Positions 1 through 6,202 of a stretch of 27,838 nt of DNA are shown piece after piece; the stretch's first letter is position 1; every line of letters starts with the position of its first letter. Where the stretch lies: positions 1 to 27,838 of IMG/VR virus record IMGVR_UViG_3300042895_002539. One strand, 5' to 3'. The notes beneath the pieces are model-generated. The model saw nothing but the letters and a program-made list of their open reading frames with translations, made no database searches and was not told the origin of the DNA. The DNA is from a virus. The position numbers and the translations under genes were made by a program.

Positions 1-89
1 CCACTCAGGAATATTTCCGTATTTCCGCCCGGTTCCAATACAATACGAAAAAAATCTAATTGTGCAGTAGTGCACATATTTATTACGGT

Positions 90-506
90 ATGAATAAGAA
101 ACAACTACAACAGCAGGTCAATAGATATTACTCCACGTCTTTGCCTTGTCAGATAATAAGCGAGATCATAGGAATAGGCAAAATGCAATTCATTGATTTC
201 ATAAACGGCCATTTTTGGGATGAGTCAATCAATAGGATGAATTACGGTATAGATTGGCAGTTAGATCACGTAGTACCTCAGAATCTATTCGATATAGAGA
301 AGAGAGAGGATCTGATGCTTTGCTTTAACTACATGAACTATATTCCCATGCTGAATCATGATAATAGGTTGAAGGGAGGTTCAATACATTTCTCTGTACA
401 GATACTAAACAAACGTTTGGCTCTGTTTCCAAACAATCCAACATTACACAATTTAATGGCGAGATGCCAAGCAGAGTTGGACTGCAGATGGGCAAAGTAC
501 TCATAA
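90..506 (+). CDS. HNH endonuclease, phage-type
   Basis: A 138-residue protein (from the ATG at 90) that resembles the small stand-alone HNH nucleases common in phage genomes. The region around residues 56-60 (WQLDH) followed by VVP matches the beta-strand and Asp-His of the HNH motif, CFNYMNYIPM (78-87) matches the central Asn segment, and NHDNRLKGG (89-97) matches the closing N-x-x-K helix. The upstream segment with FINGHF at 38-42 fits the usual 'f..hie..F..gM' lead-in. Such proteins cut DNA, often as homing or packaging-associated nucleases. A TTG at 60 could extend it by 10 residues, but an in-frame stop lies at 57-59 and TTG starts are rare in this style of genome, so I prefer ATG 90. 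The N-terminus is shorter than in many relatives, so a slightly degraded 5' end is possible. Confidence 0.72.
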   Translation: MNKKQLQQQVNRYYSTSLPCQIISEIIGIGKMQFIDFINGHFWDESINRMNYGIDWQLDHVVPQNLFDIEKREDLMLCFNYMNYIPMLNHDNRLKGGSIHFSVQILNKRLALFPNNPTLHNLMARCQAELDCRWAKYS

Positions 507-722
507 CTGGTTGGTTACCAATGGGGCCCTCTTTCCATGCAGAACATCTTACCACGGACATATTGGGTATCAACGCGTTATAACTGATTGATTCTCAATG
601 GAGAAGTTTTAAAATAGTTGCTATAATATTTTTTTGGTATCGCTATTTGTGTTACTTTTACTATGTAGCCGCCCACCCCGTAATAGTACGAGCATCGGCA
701 ACCAGATGAAAACCAATTAGTT
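507..722 (+). other. Intergenic stretch with possible tiny ORF
   Basis: This gap holds no gene I can support. A 31-codon ORF (488-583, MGKVLITGW...) overlaps the end of the HNH gene and stops at 581-583. The same frame then stays open to about 711 without a start codon and would encode an aromatic, hydrophobic stretch. That could be a decayed gene, but the evidence is weak. No clear terminator or promoter is visible. Confidence 0.3.
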
Positions 723-1013
723 ATGAGAAAAATGATACAGTCCAATGCAGCCGTTAGTTTCAACGCAGTAGTAACCTATACAGATATATTAGGAAAGCGC
801 CACAATATAGTGTGTCGTAACCGTGCACAAATCAAGCAGGCCAACAGTTTCCTTAGCATGTTCAAGCGCGAAGGCACCACCATCAAAGCTTTGGCTGCGC
901 AGTACAACGTTAAGAACGGTAAGTTTGTAAACGTTGCTGGTCTTATCTCTGATTGTGTTATGGTTGGTTTTAGTAAAGAAGCAGCGAAAAAGATCGTTGC
1001 ATCCTCTCTGTAA
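723..1013 (+). CDS. Small basic phage protein, unknown function
   Basis: A 96-residue protein with an ATG start (TTAGTTATG) that I do not recognise. The N-terminal half has the look of a short beta-sheet (alternating V/Y/T around residues 10-28 with a basic turn GKRHN). The C-terminal half is helical and lysine-rich and ends with AAKKIVASSL. There are no Cys clusters, signal peptide or membrane segments. It was chosen over an overlapping minus-strand frame because codon use, direction and spacing match its neighbours. A small nucleic-acid-binding role would fit the charge, but that is only a guess. Confidence 0.6.
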   Translation: MRKMIQSNAAVSFNAVVTYTDILGKRHNIVCRNRAQIKQANSFLSMFKREGTTIKALAAQYNVKNGKFVNVAGLISDCVMVGFSKEAAKKIVASSL

Positions 1014-1046
1014 TGTAAGCGGGCATTAGTTATAAACAAAACGTAT

Positions 1047-1076
1047 ATTATATGATAAACTAAATTATCACATAAT
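1047..1076. promoter_or_regulatory. AT-rich inverted repeat, possible operator
   Basis: Arms 1047-1058 and 1065-1076 are complementary at 11 of 12 positions around a 6-nt spacer (core TGATAA / TTATCA). A direct repeat of ATGATAAA follows at about 1080. The site lies 33 nt before the next start codon, where an operator or transcript 5' hairpin would be expected. It could also be a weak terminator for the gene ending at 1013. Confidence 0.4.
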
Positions 1077-1108
1077 TGTATGATAAAGTAAACAAATAAA
1101 AGTTATAT

Positions 1109-1462
1109 ATGAATCAATTTAAAGGGGAATTAGTAGAATCAGTAGTAGAGAGCCACGAACAGTTCTTAAGTAGAAGAGGAATGGCCATGTCAGGCATGAT
1201 TGGTAGCTTATCAGCCAGATTAGAGATCATTAATATGAATCTGAGATTTGACATGGAGTACGACGCCCATATGACAGCCGACCAATGGCGCAGATCTGTA
1301 AAGCAGTCAAGAGTGGAGATACTCGAAACTTTGATCAGTTACCAAGAAGCGTGGTCTGCAATGCAAAACTATCAAGCGGGTGAAGTAGGTAAAGAAATGA
1401 GCGATCGCAAGATCAAAGAGTACACCGCGGAGTTAGAGGCACTCGAAACTTTAGCTTTATAA
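1109..1462 (+). CDS. Helical phage protein, unknown function
   Basis: A 117-residue protein that I do not recognise. It is predicted to be almost entirely alpha-helical: heptad-like spacing of L/I/M through residues 20-50 and 65-117, with many E, K, Q and R, suggests a coiled-coil or helical bundle. The composition is near neutral, with a Met-rich patch (MAMSGM) at about 24-30 and no membrane segment. The start follows an A-rich leader with no Shine-Dalgarno sequence, like the other genes here. It stands alone between an inverted repeat and a candidate promoter. Confidence 0.6.
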   Translation: MNQFKGELVESVVESHEQFLSRRGMAMSGMIGSLSARLEIINMNLRFDMEYDAHMTADQWRRSVKQSRVEILETLISYQEAWSAMQNYQAGEVGKEMSDRKIKEYTAELEALETLAL

Positions 1463-1473
1463 TATCGCCAGAA

Positions 1474-1496
1474 TTGGTTATATTTACTTATATTCG
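1474..1496 (+). promoter_or_regulatory. Candidate promoter for the HTH gene
   Basis: TTGG at 1474-1477 is followed 11 nt later by TATATTCG (1489-1496), one base from the Bacteroidota -7 consensus TAnnTTTG. It sits 20 nt upstream of the ATG at 1517. The spacer is shorter than the host consensus, so the call is tentative. A similar arrangement (TTTG, 12 nt, TATATTTG) precedes the gene at 6466. Confidence 0.3.
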
Positions 1497-1516
1497 TTAA
1501 TCAAAACAAACACAAA

Positions 1517-1765
1517 ATGAGCACAAACTCAAACAGACCAAGTAGCTACAACAAGTTAAGCTACATCCAGAAAGTAAGCCGTATTAACCGCAAATTGCGT
1601 AACGGTGACATTACAAACGTAGCTGAGACTACAGGTTTCTCTACAACTCACGTGTCTGACGTGATTGCTGGTAAGTACTTCAACGACAAGATCGTTAACG
1701 AAGCTTACGACGTAACTCGTGGACGTATCAGCAATGCAGTTAAGTTATCTAGCTTAATGGCATAG
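1517..1765 (+). CDS. Small helix-turn-helix DNA-binding protein
   Basis: An 82-residue basic protein whose residues 30-62 read as a helix-turn-helix of the Xre/winged type: GDITNVAETTGFSTTHVSDV has the usual first helix, a glycine turn (TGF) and a Ser/Thr/His-rich recognition helix, followed by AGKYFND and a third helix. Similar short HTH proteins ('..VAEltGyS.sHVSnVlaGrR.n') are frequent in Bacteroidota and their phages. The N-terminal tail is Ser/Asn-rich and probably disordered. It probably acts as a dimeric regulator binding phage promoters; the nearby inverted repeat at 1047-1076 is a candidate site. The gene stands alone after its own candidate promoter and is followed by a structured non-coding element. 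Confidence 0.7.
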   Translation: MSTNSNRPSSYNKLSYIQKVSRINRKLRNGDITNVAETTGFSTTHVSDVIAGKYFNDKIVNEAYDVTRGRISNAVKLSSLMA

Positions 1766-1773
1766 TAAATTAC

Positions 1774-1854
1774 AAGAAGGGGATCGGTGCAAATAGTATA
1801 ACTTGCAGTACACCGGGATTAAAAACCTGGAAGTGTGATACTGATCTCCTTCTT
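1774..1854 (+). ncRNA. Structured RNA element, tRNA-like fold
   Basis: The two ends pair as a 12-bp stem with one G-U (1774-1785 with 1843-1854). Inside are a 5-bp hairpin (TGCAA 1788-1792 with TTGCA 1803-1807, 10-nt loop) and a second hairpin (CCGGG 1813-1817 with CCTGG 1826-1830, 8-nt A-rich loop). The layout recalls the acceptor, D and anticodon arms of a tRNA. However, the T-arm is at best three base pairs, no TTCGANNC loop is present, the 'anticodon' loop has 8 nt and the terminal stem is too long. An alternative fold extends the second hairpin (1807-1813 with 1835-1842). It may be a decayed tRNA, a phage ncRNA or a transcript end; a T/C-rich tract follows. Confidence 0.45.
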
Positions 1855-1905
1855 TTCTTTTAGAACTCGGCAGTATTGCCACCCAAAATATATTAAATTA
1901 AAGTT

Positions 1906-2700
1906 ATGACAAAAGACATCCAGTCGATCTCAATGGATCGCGCAAAGGTAATGGCACCAGCAATCTTCGCTACCGAGCCAGCATCGTACATCAATCAGAA
2001 GCTGTACACATTCACACCAACAACAGGTATCATTGATCAAATGAATGCACAAGGTTGGCAGTTAACAAAGGTACAGCAATCCCAAAGCAAATCAGAGCTA
2101 CGCAAGGACTACGGTATACACATCGTTAGGTTCCAACACCCCGATATCTACATCAAAGACGGTAACGGCGGAGTAGAGGCAAGACCTGAGATCGTAGTAA
2201 TTAACAGTCACGACGGAACAAAGCCACTACAGTTCGAGGCCGGTCTGTTTAGATTGGTATGCGAGAACGGATTGGTGCTTAAGACCCAAGACTTCGGCGG
2301 TTTCAAAGAGAGACACACCAAGTTTACATTGGACTCGCTTAAGACCAAGATCGACGAGAAGATGAGCATCATGAACAAGACCGTTGGTACCATTAGCAAG
2401 TGGGCAGAGAAAGAAATGACAGCAGCAGAGAGAAGAAGGTTTGCGACAGAGGCATTGGCCTTAAGAATCTCAGGAGACAGACAAGCAGAGGAGTACGAGA
2501 TCATGGAGATATTGAACCCTCGTAGAGAAGCGGATAAGGCCAACACTTTATGGCACACGTTCAACCGCGTACAAGAGAACCTGATCAAAGGAGGCTATCA
2601 GATGAACAACCGTACGGCAAGGGCCATCACCAATCCTATGGAGGACATGGTTCTGAATCAAGGCCTTTGGCAGATAGCGGACGGCTTTGTAATGGCTTAG
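1906..2700 (+). CDS. DUF932 family protein
   Basis: A 264-residue protein that matches the DUF932 (phage/plasmid-like, TIGR03299-type) pattern: an N-terminal TLYTF-like start of strand (LYTFTPT, about 32-38), a central RPEIVVINSHDG block at about 94-104, and then the family hallmark AGLFRLVCENGL at about 114-125. The C-terminal half is helical and charged. DUF932 proteins occur widely in phages and plasmids and have been linked to recombination or replication support, but their biochemical role is not settled. The length is close to the family norm, so the gene appears intact. It has an A-rich leader (AAATTAAAGTTATG) and no partner gene within 190 bases on either side. Confidence 0.85.
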   Translation: MTKDIQSISMDRAKVMAPAIFATEPASYINQKLYTFTPTTGIIDQMNAQGWQLTKVQQSQSKSELRKDYGIHIVRFQHPDIYIKDGNGGVEARPEIVVINSHDGTKPLQFEAGLFRLVCENGLVLKTQDFGGFKERHTKFTLDSLKTKIDEKMSIMNKTVGTISKWAEKEMTAAERRRFATEALALRISGDRQAEEYEIMEILNPRREADKANTLWHTFNRVQENLIKGGYQMNNRTARAITNPMEDMVLNQGLWQIADGFVMA

Positions 2701-2719
2701 TAGATAGAGGATTGCAAAA

Positions 2720-2755
2720 GACTTGCTAGTGGAAAAAAAATTCCATTAGTAAGTC
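2720..2755 (+). terminator. Long hairpin after the DUF932 gene
   Basis: Bases 2720-2734 pair with 2741-2755 over 15 bp, including two G-U pairs, around an A6 loop. It sits 20 nt after the stop codon, so a transcript-end or 3'-stabilising role is likely. No T tract follows, so it is not a textbook intrinsic terminator. Confidence 0.45.
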
Positions 2756-2874
2756 GCTAGCAACCCGTTAGCGTCCCACCAACGTCACGATTGTTGTAGA
2801 CAGCGAACTGCTAGGGGGGCCCCCTGTCCCTTAGTCCGTCACCGAGAATTCCCTGGTTTTGGGTTTTATTAAAC

Positions 2875-2882
2875 TATAAATA
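2875..2882 (+). promoter_or_regulatory. TATAAATA box before small-gene run
   Basis: TATAAATA lies 13 nt before the ATG at 2895, after TTTG at about 2858-2861. This octamer is identical to the T4-type late promoter core, and it also fits a loose -10 box. It marks the head of the run of short plus-strand genes from 2895 to 4888. Confidence 0.35.
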
Positions 2883-2894
2883 CAAATATACATT

Positions 2895-3191
2895 ATGAAA
2901 ACAGCAATGCAAGAGTTAATTGAGTTGTTAGAACTTAATACAAGAAACGAACCATTACCATACTTAATTGACGCTATTAAACAAGTTTACATACCAAAAG
3001 AAAAAAAGCAATTACTAAATGCCTATGATCAGGGCGTTGAAGATGAAAATGAAAGAGCTATAGCCGAACACCTACCTAATCACAGTCCGTCTTTTAAATG
3101 CGCGCTTGATTATTATAACCGAGAATACTACAACAAAGAGTACGGAGAGGCCGGGAGAAAATTCACACAGGATCTTATACCAAAAAATTAA
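2895..3191 (+). CDS. Conserved-type phage protein, unknown function
   Basis: A 98-residue acidic protein. The pattern is helical: an N-terminal leucine-rich helix (MQELIELLEL), a KEKKQLLNAYDQG segment at about 52-67, and a C-terminal Tyr-rich DYYNREYYNKEYG at about 71-83. Small proteins ending in a 'YYN.(T/E)Y' motif and containing 'AYD.G' recur in phages of Bacteroidota and are annotated only as hypothetical. No catalytic motif is seen. It is the first gene of a run of short genes separated by 10-25 nt, each with an A/T-rich AAATACAAATAT-like leader. Confidence 0.65.
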   Translation: MKTAMQELIELLELNTRNEPLPYLIDAIKQVYIPKEKKQLLNAYDQGVEDENERAIAEHLPNHSPSFKCALDYYNREYYNKEYGEAGRKFTQDLIPKN

Positions 3192-3201
3192 ATACAAATA
3201 T

Positions 3202-3408
3202 ATGATTAATAAAGATTTAGAAGATATCATAATGAAAGCTAATCAAGAAGTATTAGACATCACGACCAAGTCTGTAACTAGATTCGAGGTTATAGATCAC
3301 ACTAAAAAGAAGGGCGGTCGCATAGTAGTCGAGTACAACGTCAATGTTGAATTGTCCCTACAGGACGAGAACAGAACGTTGAAAGTATTCTTAACGGATA
3401 AAAAATAA
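3202..3408 (+). CDS. Small phage protein, unknown function
   Basis: A 68-residue protein from the ATG at 3202. A longer frame starting at 3106 would overlap the previous gene by 86 bases; the ATG at 3202 lies 10 nt after the previous stop with the same AAATACAAATAT leader, so I chose it. The N-terminus is a helix and the rest looks like a beta-sheet with alternating hydrophobic residues (RIVVEYNVNVELSLQ). Function unknown. Confidence 0.6.
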   Translation: MINKDLEDIIMKANQEVLDITTKSVTRFEVIDHTKKKGGRIVVEYNVNVELSLQDENRTLKVFLTDKK

Positions 3409-3425
3409 CAAATAAAACAAATAAA

Positions 3426-3596
3426 ATGCAAGAATTAAATTTCGTGGTAGTAGAAGCGCACTCAATCTCAGAATTGGAAAAGAAGGTCAACGATCGTATG
3501 GCTTTCGGTTACGTAATTACCAACACACCGTTAGTGATTGACAAGAGCACACAAGGTCAAATCTCGTTCTTTCAAACCATGGTAAAAGCCAAATAG
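3426..3596 (+). CDS. DUF1737-like mini-protein
   Basis: A 56-residue protein. The sequence reads as a beta-strand (LNFVVVEA), then a helix beginning SISELEKKVNDRMAFGY, then a hairpin that ends ISFFQTMVKAK. That is the layout of the DUF1737 family ('yevV.A.s.eELe.kVn.lia.GW.p.Gg...FyQaMv'). A second protein of this type is encoded at 4709-4888. The usual GGW.p.GG turn is only partly kept (GYVITNTP). The molecular role of DUF1737 is not known. It lies 17 nt after the previous gene and 1 nt before the next. Confidence 0.6.
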   Translation: MQELNFVVVEAHSISELEKKVNDRMAFGYVITNTPLVIDKSTQGQISFFQTMVKAK

Positions 3597-3597
3597 T

Positions 3598-3780
3598 ATG
3601 TTAGACCTGCTAATAGATCTCATGGTCAACATCAGTGCCATGGGTAAGGCATCATCAAGACAGGACACCCTTAGGTACGTCCACGAGTGCGAGGACAGTT
3701 TAAAAGCAATCCAATTCAGGCTGCAGAATATCAAGCAGCGCGCGCTCGCCGACAGCCCCGAGGACGTCCAACTTCCGTAA
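3598..3780 (+). CDS. Small helical phage protein, unknown function
   Basis: A 60-residue protein whose ATG follows the preceding stop by one base, so the two are probably translationally coupled. It has two helices: a hydrophobic one (LLIDLMVNI) and a longer amphipathic one (residues about 23-52), then a proline/acid tail. The length and hydrophobicity do not convincingly give a membrane segment. The 3' end is unusually GC-rich for the window (GCGCGCTCGCCGACAGCCCC). Confidence 0.5.
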   Translation: MLDLLIDLMVNISAMGKASSRQDTLRYVHECEDSLKAIQFRLQNIKQRALADSPEDVQLP

Positions 3781-3805
3781 AGGCACAAATAATAAATACG
3801 TAAAT

Positions 3806-3958
3806 ATGAGCAATCGCTTTTTGGATTGGACGACCAAACATTTCGCCAAGATCGCCCTTACACTGGGCATATTGAACCTTTTACTGGGTAACTATGTGAT
3901 TGGCTGTTTATGGCTGCTGATCTGGCTTACCGAGTATCAAGACAAACTAGACATTTAA
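3806..3958 (+). CDS. Small membrane protein
   Basis: A 50-residue ORF with an A-rich leader (GTAAATATG). Residues 14-41 form a long hydrophobic segment (IALTLGILNLLLG, then VIGCLWLLIW) broken by GNY, enough for one long or two short transmembrane helices, flanked by K/R-rich and acidic ends. Topology by the positive-inside rule suggests a cytoplasmic N-terminus. Phages often encode such peptides in host-takeover, lysis or superinfection-exclusion regions, but nothing here says which. Confidence 0.55.
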   Translation: MSNRFLDWTTKHFAKIALTLGILNLLLGNYVIGCLWLLIWLTEYQDKLDI

Positions 3959-3964
3959 CCACTT

Positions 3965-4228
3965 ATGAAAACAGATGAAACAGACAAACCGAGAGGACGA
4001 GATAATGATCGAAATGATTCTAGTAGAAGCGGACTCGTGGGGCCTGAGATGGGAAGTGACTCGGGACGCCAAGCAATACCTAGAGGACAAAACGGCCGCA
4101 GACGAGGTGGAGGCTTACATTTGGGCGTACGAGGATTGGATCAAGTAGCTAGCTCACCCTATCTACAGGTACTCCAGGATATCCACGAAGCCTTGATCTC
4201 AATTAATCAAACCTTAAAGAACAGATAA
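3965..4228 (+). CDS. Overlapping ORF, possibly overprinted
   Basis: An 87-codon frame that starts 10 bases before, and almost completely overlaps, the gene at 3975-4148. Its first 60 residues are Arg/Gly/Asp-rich and low in complexity, as expected from reading another gene out of frame. Its last 25 residues, which lie beyond the overlapped gene, look like a normal amphipathic helix (YLQVLQDIHEALISINQTL). Its stop codon also overlaps the next ATG (TAATG). A genuine short product may therefore use an internal start (ATG at 4049 or TTG near 4134), or the whole ORF may be overprinted. Low confidence on its extent. Confidence 0.3.
   Translation: MKTDETDKPRGRDNDRNDSSRSGLVGPEMGSDSGRQAIPRGQNGRRRGGGLHLGVRGLDQVASSPYLQVLQDIHEALISINQTLKNR
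3975..4148 (+). CDS. Small acidic phage protein, unknown function
   Basis: A 57-residue ORF in a different frame from its overlapping neighbour. Its composition is that of a normal soluble small protein: REDEIMIEMILVEADSWGLRWEV, then KQYLEDKTAADEVEAYIWAYEDWIK, acidic with regularly placed aromatic residues. It fits a beta-strand followed by helices. Because its amino acid use is far more natural than the alternative frame, I take it as the main gene here. Function unknown; there is no known motif. Confidence 0.55.
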   Translation: MKQTNREDEIMIEMILVEADSWGLRWEVTRDAKQYLEDKTAADEVEAYIWAYEDWIK

Positions 4229-4698
4229 TGAAACGTATCACCTCAGAGCAATCCAGGTTCTATGTGCCTCTGGACATAGCAAACGACAAGTACGCCTTGC
4301 AACGTGCCAAAGCGTTTACTGTTACCGCTACAGAGGACGGATGGGAGGACGTTGTCTACTTTGGCGAAGCGATTCTAGACCCAACCGGTAGCGTTAGAAA
4401 ACCTCAATGGGTGTACGTTTTGGTGAACAAGGGCATGCCGGGAGTGTGCAAGATTGGTATGACAACTACTAGCGTAGATCAACGAACCCGTGAGATTAAC
4501 GCGTCGACGGGAGTTATTACGCCTTGGTTCTCGGTATACAAACACAAGTGCATCAACGCTAAAGCCATTGAGCGGGCCGTGCACGAGAGACTGGAGCGGT
4601 TCGGTAAACGAGTTAACAAGAAGCGAGAAGGCTTCGACTGCACCACAGAATTGGCAGTCGCTACCATAAAAGAGATCGCCGAAGCATACGAAATTTAA
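4228..4698 (+). CDS. T5orf172 / GIY-YIG-type nuclease domain protein
   Basis: A 156-residue protein with a C-terminal T5orf172 (MUG113-like) domain of the GIY-YIG nuclease superfamily. VYVLVN (62-67) is the first strand with the catalytic-type Tyr, followed by PGVCKIGMTT (71-80) in place of YIG. Then come R86 in the first helix, STGV.TPW (93-100), and the helix AKAIERAVHERLERFGKRVN (111-130) with the conserved Glu, followed by REGF (133-136). The N-terminal 60 residues are an additional segment without a recognised motif. In phages this domain is found alone or on DNA-binding proteins and is presumed to act on DNA. Its start overlaps the upstream stop as TAATG. Confidence 0.8.
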   Translation: MKRITSEQSRFYVPLDIANDKYALQRAKAFTVTATEDGWEDVVYFGEAILDPTGSVRKPQWVYVLVNKGMPGVCKIGMTTTSVDQRTREINASTGVITPWFSVYKHKCINAKAIERAVHERLERFGKRVNKKREGFDCTTELAVATIKEIAEAYEI

Positions 4699-4708
4699 AC
4701 TTACAAAT

Positions 4709-4888
4709 ATGAAAATAGAACGTTACGAGGTCGTGTACGCAAACAGCGAACAGGCTTTTATAGAAAAGATCAATGAAATGATTAAGCAAGGCTGGCAACC
4801 CTTGGGCGGTATGGCCGCAAACTTCCAATCCAATGGGCAGTTCCAACAAACAGTGTATCACCAAGCAATTGTACTGTACGAGCAGTAA
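4709..4888 (+). CDS. DUF1737-like mini-protein, second copy
   Basis: A 59-residue ORF with the DUF1737 pattern: RYEVVYANSEQAFIEKINEM, then the family turn KQGWQPLGGMAA, then QFQQTVYHQAIV. The GW.PLGG turn is better kept than in the copy at 3426-3596, and the shared strand-helix-strand layout suggests the two are paralogues. Function unknown. It lies 10 nt after the nuclease gene with the leader ACTTACAAATATG and closes the left cluster of small genes. Confidence 0.7.
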   Translation: MKIERYEVVYANSEQAFIEKINEMIKQGWQPLGGMAANFQSNGQFQQTVYHQAIVLYEQ

Positions 4889-4984
4889 TTTTCTATTTCT
4901 AGATTTACTGGTCTACTGGGACGAAGGTGCGTTTTCTAATTGATATGGCTCGATATTTATTAACGTATAATTAAACAAGATTAC

Positions 4985-6184
4985 ATGAAGAATAACTTCG
5001 ACTTAAAAGGCTACATGAAACAGAATCAAGTTGGTTCGTATCAACAGCTGAACGAAATGTGGTATCAAGACATTAACCAAGCTTTGGGCGATTTCAACAC
5101 TATTACTGAAGAAACTATAGACGAAATGGGAGGAGTAAAAACAGTGGGAGATAAAGGCAAAATGGCCACTCCAAACTCAAGACCTAACTTGGGACGTCAT
5201 AGATCGAGCGATATGCTAGATAAGATGAGCAAGAAAGATCACGATAAAAATACTGTGGTTGGTGCTAAAGCTGCGGCTTACAAAGCTCCACACATGAAAG
5301 AAGAAGAATCTGAAAGAGAAAAAGCTATGTATGCTAATACAGATCCTAACATAACAGATCCTATAAACCAAGACGATATTTTTGTTGGATCTGACAAGGC
5401 AAAATGGGACAACTATGGAAACGAAACTTCTGAGTGGGATACAGAAATAGCTGGACAAACTGTAAACGGTTGGACCGCAGAAGAAACTCAAGGCGGCGCA
5501 ATAGCATGGCAAAATCCTAAATATCCTAACGCGCATATCTATGCTACGCCAGGTTGGGAAGGAGTTGACGGTATTGCTTTCGAACTTCACGATTCAGAAG
5601 ATGGATATATGGACGAGCCAAAGATACAAAAAGTAATTGGATCAGGTACAGAAGCATGGAAAACTAAAGAGGGTTATATGGCTTTAATGGCTAAGGCATT
5701 TACTGTAGTAGAAAAAATGCTTATTCCTTCTGACAATATGGATGAAGATCATGGCACGCAAGTTAACCACGATATGAACGATGATATTTCTATGGATTAC
5801 ACAGAGCCTGAGCATATGGTTCAGAACGAAGGCATACAAGATTATAATCATACTTTTGAAGAAGATATTATGGATTTATTAGATGATGGCGTAAGCAAAC
5901 CTGAAATATTAACTCACTTTAAAAGTATTTTAAAAAATGCTAATCCTCGTATGGAAGAATCTATAGAAGAAGATGCTGATCCATTCAGTTCTATCAAAGG
6001 CGGTATCGATAAGATTACACAAGGAGATGACGGCGATATGGATATGAGCGACGACGATAGATTCGATCAATTGGGTGGAGATAAAATAAAAGCAGGTATC
6101 GAAGGTTTAATGGGTGATGGATTCGACTACAGAGAAATTTTACAATTCGTTAAAGATACAATTGCTTCTAAGAGAAATTATTAA
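4985..6184 (+). CDS. Acidic Met/Asp-rich protein, unknown function
   Basis: A 399-residue, strongly acidic protein with unusually many Met, Asp, Glu, Asn and Gly residues. Several parts can be told apart. Residues 1-115 are polar and probably disordered (two KM.KK-like patches). Residues about 135-240 form a likely globular domain rich in Trp (NGWTAEETQGGAIAWQNP, YATPGWEGVDGIAFELHD). Two similar helical pieces near the C-terminus, HTFEEDIMDLLDDGVSKPEI (about 288-310) and about 365-392 (FDYREILQFVKDTI), look like a repeated 'helix-DG-xxx-EI' motif. No enzyme motif is visible. A structural or scaffold role in the phage is possible but unproven. It has its own leader and lies 11 nt after a TATAATTA-like box. 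Confidence 0.55.
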   Translation: MKNNFDLKGYMKQNQVGSYQQLNEMWYQDINQALGDFNTITEETIDEMGGVKTVGDKGKMATPNSRPNLGRHRSSDMLDKMSKKDHDKNTVVGAKAAAYKAPHMKEEESEREKAMYANTDPNITDPINQDDIFVGSDKAKWDNYGNETSEWDTEIAGQTVNGWTAEETQGGAIAWQNPKYPNAHIYATPGWEGVDGIAFELHDSEDGYMDEPKIQKVIGSGTEAWKTKEGYMALMAKAFTVVEKMLIPSDNMDEDHGTQVNHDMNDDISMDYTEPEHMVQNEGIQDYNHTFEEDIMDLLDDGVSKPEILTHFKSILKNANPRMEESIEEDADPFSSIKGGIDKITQGDDGDMDMSDDDRFDQLGGDKIKAGIEGLMGDGFDYREILQFVKDTIASKRNY

Positions 6185-6202
6185 TATCAAAAAATGTAAG
6201 TT

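Larger units (their letters stand above)
2701..2894. other. Non-coding stretch with several hairpins
   Basis: No ORF is supported here. The stretch contains a 15-bp hairpin at 2720-2755, a 6-bp hairpin at 2755-2773 and a G6C5 near-palindrome at 2813-2825. It is clearly more GC-rich than the flanking leader at 2855-2894, which is AT-rich and carries a candidate promoter. Confidence 0.5.

Noticed and set aside
60-89. TTG-initiated extension of the HNH gene
   Set aside because: An in-frame stop lies directly upstream and an ATG at 90 is available; alternative starts are rare in this window.
1774-1854. Standard tRNA gene
   Set aside because: No T-loop consensus, an 8-nt anticodon loop and a terminal stem longer than 7 bp; kept only as a structured RNA element.
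2208-2588. Minus-strand ORF inside the DUF932 gene
   Set aside because: It lies completely within a well-supported gene and gives a biased, unrecognisable product.
2813-2825. G6C5 palindrome as a terminator
   Set aside because: It lacks a usable loop and a T tract.
3106-3201. Upstream extension of the 68-residue gene
   Set aside because: It would overlap the previous gene by 86 bases. The ATG at 3202 has the same leader as its neighbours.
5216-5590. Minus-strand ORF with Phe-rich hydrophobic product
   Set aside because: It is the complement of an acidic, Lys/Glu-rich coding stretch, which always gives Phe/Ser/Leu-rich antisense frames.
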